Positions 27,907 to 37,262 are shown, numbered from the stretch's first letter. The stretch is DNA of 64,000 nucleotides from Halomonas sp. BDJS001 (GCF_026104355.1 NZ_CP110535.1:2728001-2792000); one strand, 5' to 3'. Notes: generated from the sequence alone by a model not told the origin. Numbers and translations are program-made.

Positions 27907-28710
27907 ATGACCGAGTTCATCTTGCCAAGCAACGCTAACTATCTGAATTTTCGGCATCGCCTGCCTGATAAACGCTTAGCCCCATGGGTTCAGTGCCTTT
28001 GGTCAATGGGTCGCCCAGGGCATCTCACTGAATCAAGAACCGAAAAATTCTACCCAGATGCCGGTGCTAGTCTTAGCATTAAGCTCACCAGCCCCCACCC
28101 CATCATCACGCTCTGTTTCAACAAAACCACGTTGATAGAGACACTCGACACCACCGCACCTTGTCTGGGCATTCGTTTTAAGGCAGCCGGCGCCCACTGC
28201 TTGTTAGGCTTGCTACCTGAAGCATTCACAGATACACACTACCGCTTGGATAACGAGCTTGAACCACTAGGATTGCAAGGATTGATACCTGTGGTAGAGC
28301 GCCTCTACCAGTTGGACTCGCAACAGGGCTTACGCCTGCTGGAAACATGGTTGTTACATCGACTAGAGCGCCAGCCACCCGCCAATAGCCGTATCACTAC
28401 GATTGTTCAAGCCATTGGAGAACTTCAGCTCCCACCCCAACAGTTAGGCGCCACGCTAGGGTTTACTCGACGTACTCTGGAGCGCAAATTAAAACGTGAA
28501 GTGGGCGTTACCCCAGGCCAATTAGTGGCCTATGCCCGACTGAACCGAGCCCGCCATGGGTTGCTTGCAACCGCGCTGCCCCTAACGGAAATAGCCCTAC
28601 AATGCGGCTACTATGACCAAGCTCATTTCACCCATGCCTTCCAAACCCTCGCCTATGAAACGCCCGCCGCCTATCGCAAGCGCAAACTGTCGCAAATTTA
28701 CAAGGCGTAA
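27907..28710 (+). CDS. AraC-family regulator (DUF6597-type N-terminus)
   Basis: 267 residues. N-terminal sensor domain of the type often annotated DUF6597, with YPDAGASLSIKL near 55, and a C-terminal HTH (LGFTRRTLERKLKREVGVTPG and EIALQCGYYDQAHFTHAF). It precedes a carboxymuconolactone-decarboxylase-like gene by ~50 bp in the same direction and is its probable regulator. A TTG 12 bp upstream is an alternative start. Confidence 0.85.
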   Translation: MTEFILPSNANYLNFRHRLPDKRLAPWVQCLWSMGRPGHLTESRTEKFYPDAGASLSIKLTSPHPIITLCFNKTTLIETLDTTAPCLGIRFKAAGAHCLLGLLPEAFTDTHYRLDNELEPLGLQGLIPVVERLYQLDSQQGLRLLETWLLHRLERQPPANSRITTIVQAIGELQLPPQQLGATLGFTRRTLERKLKREVGVTPGQLVAYARLNRARHGLLATALPLTEIALQCGYYDQAHFTHAFQTLAYETPAAYRKRKLSQIYKA

Positions 28711-28762
28711 AAAAACCTCGACGTTAAGCTGAGCTCTCAACTTACTCACCGAGGTCACCCAC

Positions 28763-29218
28763 ATGTCTACTCGTATGTCTCAACAGTCTGTGTATCGCCT
28801 TTGCCCCCGCCTAGCTAAGCACCTGACTGCACTAGGCGACGTTGCCCCAGACTCAACGGTTAATCGCTCGATAATCCACTTAGTTAACCTGCGTGTTTCG
28901 CAAATTAATCACTGCTGCTTTTGTCAGCACATGCATTCGCAAGAGGCCAGAGACGACGGCGAGCACCAGGTGCGCCTGGACGTATTGCCTGCTTGGCGTG
29001 AAGCTCCCTGCTTCAGCACTCAAGAGCGCGCCGCACTCGCCTGGGCCGAAGCACTAACCCATGTCAGCCAGCAAGCGGTAAGTGACAGCGACTATCAAAA
29101 CGCACTAGATGCGTTTGGCGAGCAGGGGCTGATTGATCTCACTGCCATCATTGTTCAAATCAACAGCTGGAATCGGATATCGGTAGGCTTTCAGTTTTCA
29201 CCCAACATCACTATTTAA
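28763..29218 (+). CDS. Carboxymuconolactone decarboxylase (AhpD-like) family protein
   Basis: 151 residues. CMD domain with the redox motif CCFCQHMHS near 53, which provides the CxxC and His of AhpD-type peroxidase/reductase proteins. RVSQINHCCF and SRERAALAWAEAL-like segments (here TQERAALAWAEAL) are typical. Probable stress or reactive-aldehyde protection; coupled to the upstream AraC gene. Confidence 0.87.
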   Translation: MSTRMSQQSVYRLCPRLAKHLTALGDVAPDSTVNRSIIHLVNLRVSQINHCCFCQHMHSQEARDDGEHQVRLDVLPAWREAPCFSTQERAALAWAEALTHVSQQAVSDSDYQNALDAFGEQGLIDLTAIIVQINSWNRISVGFQFSPNITI

Positions 29219-29263
29219 GCCCGATGAAGCAATTGAAGTTAATATTGCAGATAAGGAAATAAA

Positions 29264-29470
29264 ATGAACAGTGAGACAACGCAGCGCCAACAACTACCCA
29301 ACCTACTCGGTCTCTTATCAAGCCTATTTTTCTTCTTTGGTAGTCTTTTATTTCTTCCCGCTTTTGCGAGCTATGCAACCGTAGGCGTATGGTGCTTTGT
29401 CATGGGCTCGCTGATCATGTTTATTATTTACGTAATAAGCATGAAAAGTACTGGTGAGAAGCGTGCTTAA
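29264..29470 (+). CDS. YrhK-domain small membrane protein
   Basis: 68 residues, two hydrophobic helices separated by a short loop (LLSSLFFFFGSLLFLP and VWCFVMGSLIMFIIYVISM), the YrhK pattern with a G-S-L repeat in each helix. Slightly shorter than many members. 45 bp after the CMD gene, same strand, possible operon. Function unknown. Confidence 0.7.
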   Translation: MNSETTQRQQLPNLLGLLSSLFFFFGSLLFLPAFASYATVGVWCFVMGSLIMFIIYVISMKSTGEKRA

Positions 29471-29495
29471 TTGATTCAACACTGCACGTTGATAT

Positions 29496-29524
29496 AGCCG
29501 CTGGGTTTTAGCTACCTAGCGGCT
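29496..29524 (+). terminator. Hairpin downstream of YrhK gene
   Basis: Arms AGCCGCT and AGCGGCT, with GGT/ACC extending the stem inside. It follows the YrhK stop by 25 bp. No T-run, so it may be rho-dependent or a 3'-stabilising structure. Confidence 0.4.
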
Positions 29525-29695
29525 GACTGGCTGTAATGCCTTTCAACATTGGCTGAGACTTTCCCCCAGGCGGAAGTTTTCACTCTGCCTAATGTGGCCG
29601 CCGCAGCAGTCTATAGGCGCGCTTGATGGACTTGTCATTAGGTGTAATCTACTGCATGATTTTGATATTGCCGTTTCACAACGCTGGGTGCATAA

Positions 29696-29932
29696 ATGAA
29701 TACAGCGCAACTTGAAACTATCACGAGCGAAGCAATGACCCTATCGGAGAGGGAACGGGCCAAACTCGCTCATGATTTGGTCGCAAGCTTGGACGGTATA
29801 GCTGAAATCAGTGTATCGGAAGCCTGGGACGATGAGATATGTCGCAGAATCAATAATCTGGAATCTGGCAAAACCAAGTCGTTAGAAGTCAGCGAAGCCA
29901 TTGAACGTGCCCGAGCTCGGATAAGGAACTAA
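29696..29932 (+). CDS. Addiction-module antitoxin (TIGR02574-like)
   Basis: 78 residues, matching the short addiction-module component that pairs with ParE/RelE toxins: LSERERAKLAHDLVASLD near 18 and WDDEICRRINNLESGK near 43. It ends 2 bp before a decayed toxin reading frame, so it now appears to be an orphan. It may still neutralise related toxins encoded elsewhere. Confidence 0.82.
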   Translation: MNTAQLETITSEAMTLSERERAKLAHDLVASLDGIAEISVSEAWDDEICRRINNLESGKTKSLEVSEAIERARARIRN

Positions 29933-29934
29933 TT

Positions 29935-30239
29935 TTGAGGGTGTAGGTAAGCCCAGAGGCTGCGGAAGAACTGATGGAAGCCGCAGCTTGGTATGAACTT
30001 GAATCGCCTGGGCTGGGCGAGCAACTTATCGATACCTTTGAACGAGCCACCATAAAACTCAGCGCACCAAACCCACCATTAGTTCCTGTACTTGGTCAAG
30101 CAAACTTGGCGCAAAGCGTTTGATCCTTCAACAGTTTCCTTTTTCCCTTGTGACTGTGGTCAATAACCAAACAATCACCATTGTTGCCTTTGCCCATCAT
30201 TCGAGAAAGCCGGGTTACTGGCATAATCGAGTCAGCTGA
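29935..30239 (+). pseudogene. ParE/RelE-type toxin, inactivated
   Basis: From the TTG at 29935, codon 4 is TAG (29944-29946); a TAC there would restore the common start MRVYVSPEAAEELMEAA. The frame then reads a good toxin (WYELESPGLGEQLIDTFERA) until a second frameshift near 30110-30125, after which another frame gives RLILQQFPFSLV and VAFAHHSRKPGYW, the conserved C-terminus. Two independent lesions mean it is not functional. Confidence 0.82.
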
Positions 30240-30262
30240 CGACCTTCAACTCTAGGGGCTAC

Positions 30263-30820
30263 TCATCGCACAATTGTCGCATCCATGCCATTAGTATGAA
30301 GTGCGCCCCACTGATGCTGATTTAACCGATACAACCTCACTGGGCGGCCATGGAAATCATGGATGCCGAACGTAGAAAACCTTGCTTTTGCTGCAACCTT
30401 AAGCGACGCAACATTCTCAGGCTCAATAATAGCAACCACTGAAGATAGCTGCTTTTGATTAAATGCATCATGGAGTACCGCGTGCACAGCCTCAGTCGCA
30501 AGTCCTTTGCCCCAGTACCGTTTGGCCAGCCGGTAGCCTAAACCAATCTCCTCAATACCATTTACCTCTTCGGGGCTGACACCACAAAAGCCGACAAGCT
30601 TGCCGGAACCCTTCTCTACTAACGCCCACGGCCCGATACGGTGAGTTGCATAGTTCTCCAAGCACCATTCAATAAACCGCCGCGTCGCCGCTTTATCGCA
30701 AACGCCTCGAATCGAGTATTTCATCACCTCAGGATCGCTGAGGATAGTGGTCAACTCAGACACATCATCCAGGGATAATGTCCGTATAAACAGCCTTTCC
30801 GTTTCGCAAGTTTGCACCAT
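30263..30820 (-). CDS. GNAT acetyltransferase (RimJ/RimL-like)
   Basis: 185 residues, GNAT fold of the RimJ/L group: TERLFIRTLSLDDVSEL at the start, LGYRLAKRYWGKGLATEAV (acetyl-CoA loop) near 95-110, and NVASLKVAAKARF near 140. AAGGAGG ribosome site just upstream. Acetylates an amine of unknown identity (protein N-terminus or small molecule). Leads the minus-strand run of short genes. Confidence 0.85.
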   Translation of the reverse strand: MVQTCETERLFIRTLSLDDVSELTTILSDPEVMKYSIRGVCDKAATRRFIEWCLENYATHRIGPWALVEKGSGKLVGFCGVSPEEVNGIEEIGLGYRLAKRYWGKGLATEAVHAVLHDAFNQKQLSSVVAIIEPENVASLKVAAKARFSTFGIHDFHGRPVRLYRLNQHQWGALHTNGMDATIVR

Positions 30821-30879
30821 TTCCTCCTTGTTGATGATGCTCTCGTTAAGTGCTCAAGTTCCCCATTATACAATGACTA

Positions 30880-31410
30880 CTATGTCTTAAAATCGTAGTG
30901 AAAAACGTCACGATACTGTCCGTTCAATTGAGGGGCTTGATAAAACTTTTTGGTTCTTGTCGTAAATCTAAAACCTGCTTTGGCTAAAGCCATTTGAGCA
31001 GCAACATTATCAACGTCAGTAAAAGAGCTAACGCTTGTTGCGTAACCTGCTGCGAGCAAGTGCTGTGCGGTAAGTACTAACGCCTCTGCTGCGTACCCGC
31101 GACCTCTATATGGTCTCCCGATACCAAAGTGAACGACCTCTGACTCACCACTCTTTACAACGGTTACCATTCCGATAGCACCGATGCCCTCCGTAATGGC
31201 ATCTACAATCCAAATACACTTACCCGTTAACGCCATACTCTCAGGAACAGAAAGAGTTTGTAGCATTTTTTTGGTTTGTTCGATTTCAGTGTGAGGGCGC
31301 CGTGCAAGGTATTTTGTTGAGCCTAAATCACCCGTATAGCTTTTAAAGATTGGGGCAATATCGTCAGGCCAGTAGTACCTCAAAACTAGCCTTTTGGAGT
31401 CCGTAATCAT
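30880..31410 (-). CDS. GNAT acetyltransferase
   Basis: 176 residues from the ATG at 31410, which has an AAAGGA site; the longer in-frame start is rejected. Features are SKRLVLRYYWPDDIAPIF, acetyl-CoA loop GIGRPYRGRGYAAEAL near 98, and AAQMALAKAGFRF near 140. Same family as the previous gene but not a recent copy. Substrate unknown. Confidence 0.83.
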   Translation of the reverse strand: MITDSKRLVLRYYWPDDIAPIFKSYTGDLGSTKYLARRPHTEIEQTKKMLQTLSVPESMALTGKCIWIVDAITEGIGAIGMVTVVKSGESEVVHFGIGRPYRGRGYAAEALVLTAQHLLAAGYATSVSSFTDVDNVAAQMALAKAGFRFTTRTKKFYQAPQLNGQYRDVFHYDFKT

Positions 31411-31582
31411 GTTTGGATCCTTTACGTCGCCACAACAATGCAGTTCCACTGCTTCCTTACGAAAAGACTTTAATTTATATCATCTTTCAGGCGATGAATA
31501 TGGATGGTATATCAAAGCAACCTCGATAACTGGATTTAACCAACCGGGTAGGCACACTGCACTAGCACTTCCTAGCTCTCTG

Positions 31583-31978
31583 CTATTGATCAGATTCATG
31601 GTTGATACCGTCGCTAACCGGCAAATCGTGCAAGTCAAAGGGGTTAATATCTTCCAAACACCCAACATTGAATCCATACACATTGGGATTGGAGCGCGTT
31701 TGGTGGTGAGTGTAAACGCCGCAGTTTGAACAGAAGTAGTGCTTAGCGACACCTGAATTGAACTGATAGAGCTTAAGATGCTCAGCGCCACGGAGAATGC
31801 GAAGACCGTTCAATGGTACATAGGCCATAACAGCGCCTTTGCGCCTGCAAATAGAGCAGTTACACCTTTTCGGGTCAACAAGCCCCTCAGGCAGATCGAG
31901 TTCGAGCTCCACCATGCCGCAGTGGCATGTAGCCCTGTGCCTAGGTTGAATGTTAACTCCGCCCACTTGCTTGACCAC
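31583..31978 (-). CDS. GFA family protein (glutathione-dependent formaldehyde-activating fold)
   Basis: 131 residues. Zinc ligands of the GFA/Mss4-like fold are seen as CHCG (near 18), CNCSICRRKG (near 38) and FCSNCG (near 81). Small zinc proteins of mostly unproven activity. A second, different GFA gene lies at 37474-37908. Confidence 0.85.
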   Translation of the reverse strand: MVKQVGGVNIQPRHRATCHCGMVELELDLPEGLVDPKRCNCSICRRKGAVMAYVPLNGLRILRGAEHLKLYQFNSGVAKHYFCSNCGVYTHHQTRSNPNVYGFNVGCLEDINPFDLHDLPVSDGINHESDQ

Positions 31979-32012
31979 AGCCTTCTCCCGTATCTATCGC
32001 TGGCGAGGCGTT

Positions 32013-32642
32013 TTATAAGTTATTAGCATCAACTTCCTTCAGCCCTAGAAGCACCGCTGCGCCAATCAAAAACGATCCAGATACCTTACCTAAGTACTGG
32101 CGCGCTGATGACTTTAGTTTCGTACTAACCCATTCAGCTGATTTACCGTAGGAAAACAAGAAAACCGCATCCATGATGAGATACGTGGCACTCAGTATCA
32201 CAAACTGATGCAGAAGGGGCTCAGATGGATTAATGAACTGTGGAAAAAGAGCAGCGAAAAAAATAACGGCTTTAGGGTTTGCGGCTGACGTGATAAAACC
32301 TTGCCAAAACAAGCTTTTTTTCGACCGCCCCTGATTCGCCACACCTACATGGCTCCCACTCTTTGCGAAGATCAACCTTAGGCCTAAATACGATAAATAT
32401 GCTACCCCCGCCCACTTCACAACGATAAAGAAATCACTGGATTGCTGAACAATACTCACCAAACCTATCGAGGCGACAATCATTTGTAAAAAATTGGCTG
32501 ACAAATCGCCAGCAGCGGTAAATAGCGACCGTTGGAAACCATTGTTAACGCTATTGGAAAGCATCAAAAGCTGGCTAGGGCCCGGTGTACTCATCAAAAT
32601 GAATACGGTGCTGACATACAGAAGCCAAATTTCCGTTCCCAT
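32013..32642 (-). CDS. LysE-family exporter
   Basis: 209 residues, six membrane segments. MSTPGPSQLLMLSNSV near 18 has the PGP signature; FITSAANPKAVIFFAALFPQ near 115 is the second signature. Related to amino acid and homoserine exporters. A truncated relative is at 37263-37364. A TAACGCCC sequence at 32662-32669, upstream of the start, resembles half of an attC site but has no partner. Confidence 0.87.
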   Translation of the reverse strand: MGTEIWLLYVSTVFILMSTPGPSQLLMLSNSVNNGFQRSLFTAAGDLSANFLQMIVASIGLVSIVQQSSDFFIVVKWAGVAYLSYLGLRLIFAKSGSHVGVANQGRSKKSLFWQGFITSAANPKAVIFFAALFPQFINPSEPLLHQFVILSATYLIMDAVFLFSYGKSAEWVSTKLKSSARQYLGKVSGSFLIGAAVLLGLKEVDANNL

Positions 32643-32693
32643 ATCCCCTCACTTTTCAAAATTAAAGTGTGTAACGCCCGCAGAATCAACGAT

Positions 32694-33071
32694 CTAAGAC
32701 TGAACCTCAAAAGGAGAGATAGCCGTACCTTGGTTGTAAACCATTTTCCAGTCACTTCCCTCTTTCCGCCATATTGACGTTCGCCGAGAATAGCTTGTAC
32801 CTAAGCCGTTTTGCCGACTGATAGCAACCCTATAAAAGAGCTGAATAAGATCAGAGCTCAATCTCCGGTGCTCAAAGTCCTGAGATATAGCCGACCATGC
32901 GGATTCCTGTGGCAAACAATCAAGGACACTATCTAACCCGACAAAATCGCCTGATGCTCCGATCTCCAGGAAATCCGAGGACAGTAAAGACCGCAGCTTC
33001 ACCGGTGACCTGCGCACCTCGAAGCTAAGCAAGGCTCTTTCCTTTTCTATCAGATCCGCCTCGATTTCCAT
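32694..33071 (-). CDS. DUF4440/SnoaL-like (NTF2 fold) protein
   Basis: 125 residues, NTF2-like cone fold: IEKERALLSFEVRRSPVKLR at the start, LLSSDFLEIGASGDFVG near 28, TSIWRKEGSDWKMVYNQGT at the end (WR-x7-WK pattern). DUF4440 proteins are often of unknown role. Single gene on the minus strand. Confidence 0.75.
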   Translation of the reverse strand: MEIEADLIEKERALLSFEVRRSPVKLRSLLSSDFLEIGASGDFVGLDSVLDCLPQESAWSAISQDFEHRRLSSDLIQLFYRVAISRQNGLGTSYSRRTSIWRKEGSDWKMVYNQGTAISPFEVQS

Positions 33072-33141
33072 AGCTGATTACCCCAACTTCTGAACTCGAA
33101 AACCTTCGCGGCTCCTTGGTTAGAGCCTATAGAATCAATGG

Positions 33142-33654
33142 TTAGCTCCCCTTGAGCAAGTCGACATAAGCGCCTTCAATGAGCTGGGATAACTCGATAC
33201 CGAGCCGATCCAATAGGCGGTACGCGACTTCCACACCGGACTGTGATGACTCACTGGAGGACATGACCACTTCGAGTTCAAGAAAGTGCCCAAGATCCTC
33301 CACTCTATCGAGATGTACACGAGTCCTGTCAACAAGGTACAACGTACGATGTTTCCGAACACGACCAACTTCACCATAAGCCAGCGAAAGCGTCTCTCGC
33401 AACGCCTCAGGCTCATCGGTTTGCGAGCGAACGTAAAACGATTCTTTCGGCCCAGCCTGATTTGCGCGTCGGTAAAAAATGAGTTCGCCGCGCTTTTCTG
33501 AAAACACCCGAAGCTTCAGCCGACCAGCCTCACATTGGAAGAAGGTATCGTCTTGCACTATCTCGGTAGGCCCATTGTCCGCGATCTTAGCCACCTTGGA
33601 TTCGAGCGCTTCGATGTTGTCGATACGTGCTTTGATCTCAATATTTCTGGCCAT
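33142..33654 (-). CDS. CYTH-domain protein (class IV adenylate cyclase-like)
   Basis: 170 residues, CYTH triphosphate tunnel fold. The ExExK signature appears as NIEIKAR near residue 4; RLKLRVF and ELIFYRR (near 45 and 58) supply the basic tunnel residues; LGHFLELEVV near 120 gives the acidic metal ligands. Such proteins act as adenylate cyclase (class IV) or thiamine triphosphatase; which one cannot be told from sequence. Confidence 0.85.
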   Translation of the reverse strand: MARNIEIKARIDNIEALESKVAKIADNGPTEIVQDDTFFQCEAGRLKLRVFSEKRGELIFYRRANQAGPKESFYVRSQTDEPEALRETLSLAYGEVGRVRKHRTLYLVDRTRVHLDRVEDLGHFLELEVVMSSSESSQSGVEVAYRLLDRLGIELSQLIEGAYVDLLKGS

Positions 33655-33816
33655 GGTAAGTACTCAGTCGCAAGCGTCGTGGTGCCCAAACCTAACGCAC
33701 CGAATATGTGAATGCGATGGATCATATATACTTACCTTACACCGAAGCGACCAGAGGCTTTGATGGGACGAAGATTTTGCTGCCTCCATTCCCCTAAAAA
33801 TTGAATTAATTGTCTT

Positions 33817-34377
33817 CTAGGCTTTGAAGTTGGGTGGAGTGTCCCAAAGCTGCACCTCGATATAGAGCTCAAAATCATTTTCCCAATAACGCTCGTAAGG
33901 GATCAAGTGATCATTGGCAGGAATACCGAAGCGTGTAACGAGCTTATTCACTTCGCTAAGCAGAAACACTTGATTGTAGTAAGGCTTGTCGTCTCGGGTT
34001 AGCGCAATAAAGCTATCCGGGTAAGTCAAAGACGTTACTTCGGGATCGAGCTCAGAGAGAGGGATTCTAAGCTCACCTTGGTTTGCGTTCAGGTCACGAA
34101 ACCAAGGGGATTCTCCAAGCACTAGATAGAAGGGATGATCGCGGCGCGGTTTACCTCCACGCGCAACGAAGAGTTCACGCAGCCGAGCCTCAACCTCACG
34201 TCGGACTCCTATGTAATTCCTACCGTAGCGCCGCCGGTAACCGGGATCACGCTTATGACGAGTTAGGATATCTTGAAATACAGGATCTTCCGAGCCAGCA
34301 GGAAGCTCTGAGAGACTCCGAAACGGGCCTGTCTCTCGCAAATAATAGTGGGTAGCGAAATCGGGAAGTCTACTCAC
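33817..34377 (-). CDS. Hypothetical protein
   Basis: 186 residues, no membrane segment, no signal peptide. The N-terminal half is Arg-rich (RHKRDPGYRRRYGRNYIGVRR, near 40-60), and the centre reads HPFYLVLGESPWF. The family is not recognised. Base use is like neighbouring genes. Single minus-strand gene in the short-gene run. Confidence 0.65.
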   Translation of the reverse strand: MSRLPDFATHYYLRETGPFRSLSELPAGSEDPVFQDILTRHKRDPGYRRRYGRNYIGVRREVEARLRELFVARGGKPRRDHPFYLVLGESPWFRDLNANQGELRIPLSELDPEVTSLTYPDSFIALTRDDKPYYNQVFLLSEVNKLVTRFGIPANDHLIPYERYWENDFELYIEVQLWDTPPNFKA

Positions 34378-34441
34378 TTGTCATTCCTTCGGCGTAGCTA
34401 ACAGCCATCAAACGCCCTGTAGAGTGACTTATCAAAGCAAC

Positions 34442-34885
34442 TTATTGACACGCCCTAGCCTGGCTAATGAAATCCTCTAGAAGGGCCATCGCTCGCTCGA
34501 TATCCCGCTCGTAAATAAACAAGTGATCGAATACGGCACCACATTGCGGGCCAGCTTTGATGCCTTGTTCATTTAGCGCCCGCAGAGCGGGGCCGAGAAA
34601 ACCAATTACATCGAAGGGAAGCTCGCCATCCGTTGATATAACTTGAAACGGGCCGAAGCTATCTCTTATAGAGACCTCAGTTTTTAAGCGCTCAACGGCT
34701 GCCTCGTCGACTATCGCGGATACACCTGCCTGATCGCGAATTAAACAGCTGTACCGAGCATAGCTTGCCACGAACACGTTAGCCACATCTTGAGCGGACG
34801 TGTCGCTAAGATCGAGCATCCAGTAGCGTTCAGGCCAGATTTTCAATGTCATATTCGCCCATACCGCCATTGGATCTATAGACAT
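34442..34885 (-). CDS. ACT-domain-like protein
   Basis: 147 residues. The C-terminal half looks like an ACT domain of the ACT_7/DUF2241 type: strands FQVISTDGELPFDVIG, then LRALNEQGIKAGPQCGAVF, DHLFIYERDIERAMALLED. Proteins of this type may bind amino acids. The N-terminal half contains ERYWMLDLSDTSAQ and is not assigned. Confidence 0.6.
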   Translation of the reverse strand: MSIDPMAVWANMTLKIWPERYWMLDLSDTSAQDVANVFVASYARYSCLIRDQAGVSAIVDEAAVERLKTEVSIRDSFGPFQVISTDGELPFDVIGFLGPALRALNEQGIKAGPQCGAVFDHLFIYERDIERAMALLEDFISQARACQ

Positions 34886-35016
34886 TACACTCTCCTGTTA
34901 GACCGCCAATGACCGCTCGATTCGACAGCTGTTAAAACGTCACATCGAAGCCGCAGCTGGCTTATACCGTATGATACAAAGTGCTGCAGCTATTATATGA
35001 ATTCAGGCGATTAAGC

Positions 35017-35503
35017 TCAGGACTCAGAGCTAGAAGCAGCCTGATTTGGCCGCAATTGAAGCTGAATACCGAGCAAAAAATTGCGCAGCACCTGATCTTT
35101 GCACTCGCGATAATTTTTATGGCTCGGCTTGCGGAAAAACGCACTTAATTCATGGTTACTTAGGTTGAAGCCAGCCAGTTCAAACGCTGCCAAAATATCG
35201 TCAGCTTTTAGGTTCAGCGCGATGCGCAGCTTCTGGAACACCATATTGTTGTTCAACTGCGACTCTGGCACGGGCTGTGGCCCTTCACGCTTGCCACGCT
35301 TAAAGCTGATAAAGCCGTTCAAAAAACGCCGCCAACTCTCGGTTCTTCATCGGCACGAAGGCGTCGTCATCATCCTTTTTCAGCCAGGCCGTTACCTGCT
35401 CTTGAGCCACGCTGACCTCTGCCAAGGCGAAGATATCCACGATGGTGCTGTCTTTTAAATCAAAGGTGTAACGTATACGGCGAAAAATATCGTTATTGGT
35501 CAA
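35017..35503 (-). pseudogene. DUF1456 (YehS-like) gene, frameshifted
   Basis: The two halves of a YehS/DUF1456 protein lie in different frames. The N-terminal half runs NNDIFRRIRYTFDLKDSTIV to NRELAAFF; the C-terminal half continues LNGFISFKRGKREG and NNNMVFQKLRIALNLKADDI. At a run of six A (35321-35326; six T on the coding strand) five T would join them in one frame. A TTG at 35503 is the natural start (TNNDIF). It is either a one-base insertion, a sequencing error, or a site of transcriptional slippage. E. coli YehS is ~156 residues and unbroken. Confidence 0.8.
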
Positions 35504-35599
35504 AATAGTGTCCCTAGTCTTAGGCAAACCCAGCACAATCAGGCTTTATGTGCATCTGCGTCTATCATGAATAATCGGAAAATCAGTAACCTAGCAAGC

Positions 35600-36022
35600 C
35601 TAGCCTGCCGTCAGCTTCTCAAGCAGTTCATCAATTTCTTCTTTAAGCTCGCCATCTTCAATCTTGTTGGCAGTGATTTGGGCATTTTTAAGATTGCTGA
35701 TCGCCGCGTCGGTCTGGCCTAGCTCAACTTGCAGCTTTGCCATAGAGAACGCTATCGATGACATATGGTCTGTGGAATTAATCGCGACGGCTTTCTCAAA
35801 GGCTTTTTCGTAGACAGCCAGCGCCTCATCTAGCTCTTCAGTAAAATCAGCCAGGGTTTCCCACTGCTCCGGGTGATCTTTATCGCTGTTTTCGTTCTCG
35901 GTGCAGATCGCTTCCAACTGCGCATAGAGCGCATAGAAAGCCTCTCTATCCTCTTTATCGGCAGCCTTCATGAGTTTTTCAGCGAGTTCGTAAACCGCCT
36001 TGTATATTTTGGTGTTAATCAT
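35600..36022 (-). CDS. Small helical protein, TPR-like
   Basis: 140 residues from the ATG at 36022 (MINTKIYKAVYELAEKL). Almost wholly helical and acidic, with TPR-like segments (ALAVYEKAFEKAVAINSTDHM and MAKLQVELGQTDAAISNLKNA). Probable protein-protein adaptor; no catalytic motif. A longer in-frame start (36178) gives a Leu-rich leader that is less likely. The 210 bp between it and the LysR gene is AT-rich without a clear gene. Confidence 0.65.
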   Translation of the reverse strand: MINTKIYKAVYELAEKLMKAADKEDREAFYALYAQLEAICTENENSDKDHPEQWETLADFTEELDEALAVYEKAFEKAVAINSTDHMSSIAFSMAKLQVELGQTDAAISNLKNAQITANKIEDGELKEEIDELLEKLTAG

Positions 36023-36236
36023 TAATAACAGCCTTTTTCCTACTGAAAATAAACCATAAACATTAATAAATAAGTCAGTACATTTATTTATTTGGCGATA
36101 TACGATTTTAAGGTAGATCTCGAAGTCTGCTTGAAGCAGCTTCTCCACCAAGACCATGCCATTATAGCCCAGGATCATGCCCTTTCAGATGGTCATTTTT
36201 CCGCTTTTGTCCGCAGTAAAATGCCTGATGAGGAAA

Positions 36237-37208
36237 TTATGACTCAGGCAGGCGCAATAGCCGCCCGGCCAGTCGTTGCTTCTGCGCTTGGATCGCTTCT
36301 GTTAGAAAATCCTTTAGCGCATGAATCTTCACCACGCCTCTCAAGTCAGGGTGCATCAAAAACCACAAACCATATTCCAGCTCAGGGATAGGGTCGCTAA
36401 GTTGGATAATGTCCGGATCTTCATCCGCCAAATAACATGGCAGCACAGCCAACCCCATGCGAGAGCGAACAGCGCTAAATATGTTAACCAAGGTATCAAC
36501 ACGGTAGACGCAGGCCGCTTTCAGTTCATGCGTCTCCATCCACCGGTCTAGTGCTGAATCCTGTAGCCGAGGTCCAGCGCCAATCCAAGGCTGCTTTGCA
36601 AGGGTATCAGTGGATGCCTCTGGAGATAAACCAAGACTGCGATGCCCGTAAATAGCTTGACCAATCGTGGCCAGCCGTCGCCCAATCAGGTTCTCAGGCG
36701 GAAGATTGGAAGGACGGATAGCAACGTCGGCCTCCCTACGCGTCAGGTTGAACAATTGATTAGAAACGGCAACGTCCAGCACGATGGCTGGATACTCAAC
36801 GCGAAATTGCGTAAACAGGGGCGCCAGCAATCCCATCAGCAACGAGTCCGTTGTGGTGGCATAAATTTCCCCACTCGGTTCCAAATCCCGTCCGGCAACT
36901 TTACGTTCGGCGGCAAGCGCAGCCTCATCCATAATCTTAGCCGTCTCGGCCAGTTGCTCCCCTGCCAGCGTGGGCTGGTATCCAGTACGGCTTCTTTCAA
37001 AAAGCGTAACCCCCAAGCGTTGCTCAACCTCTCCCAGCCGCCGGAAAACAGTTGCATGACTGACCGCCAGGGCACGCGATGCCCCAGAAAGAGAGCCTGC
37101 GTTCGCAATGGCAAGAATAATTTCAAAGTCGTTCCATGCCAGATGACTACGCGTTTTCTGGGTAGCGTCAGAGGCTCCCTCACGCGCTCTCACTGTTCGT
37201 TTTTGCAA
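36237..37208 (-). CDS. LysR-family transcriptional regulator
   Basis: 323 residues. Winged HTH at residues ~25-85 (ANAGSLSGASRALAVSHATVFRRLGEVE) then the effector-binding domain. It has a 25-residue basic N-terminal extension (RTVRAREGASDATQKTRSH), unusual for LysR proteins. No divergent partner gene remains beside it: the minus-strand fragment of a LysE gene is next. The target is unknown. Confidence 0.83.
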   Translation of the reverse strand: MQKRTVRAREGASDATQKTRSHLAWNDFEIILAIANAGSLSGASRALAVSHATVFRRLGEVEQRLGVTLFERSRTGYQPTLAGEQLAETAKIMDEAALAAERKVAGRDLEPSGEIYATTTDSLLMGLLAPLFTQFRVEYPAIVLDVAVSNQLFNLTRREADVAIRPSNLPPENLIGRRLATIGQAIYGHRSLGLSPEASTDTLAKQPWIGAGPRLQDSALDRWMETHELKAACVYRVDTLVNIFSAVRSRMGLAVLPCYLADEDPDIIQLSDPIPELEYGLWFLMHPDLRGVVKIHALKDFLTEAIQAQKQRLAGRLLRLPES

Positions 37209-37262
37209 AGCTTTTACTCATGTTCATGGCACATCTTGCATAATAAAACAATACTAGCATGT

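Noticed and set aside
32643..32693. attC site before the LysE gene
   Set aside because: TAACGCCC matches one core end, but no second core box or complementary arm lies within 130 bp.
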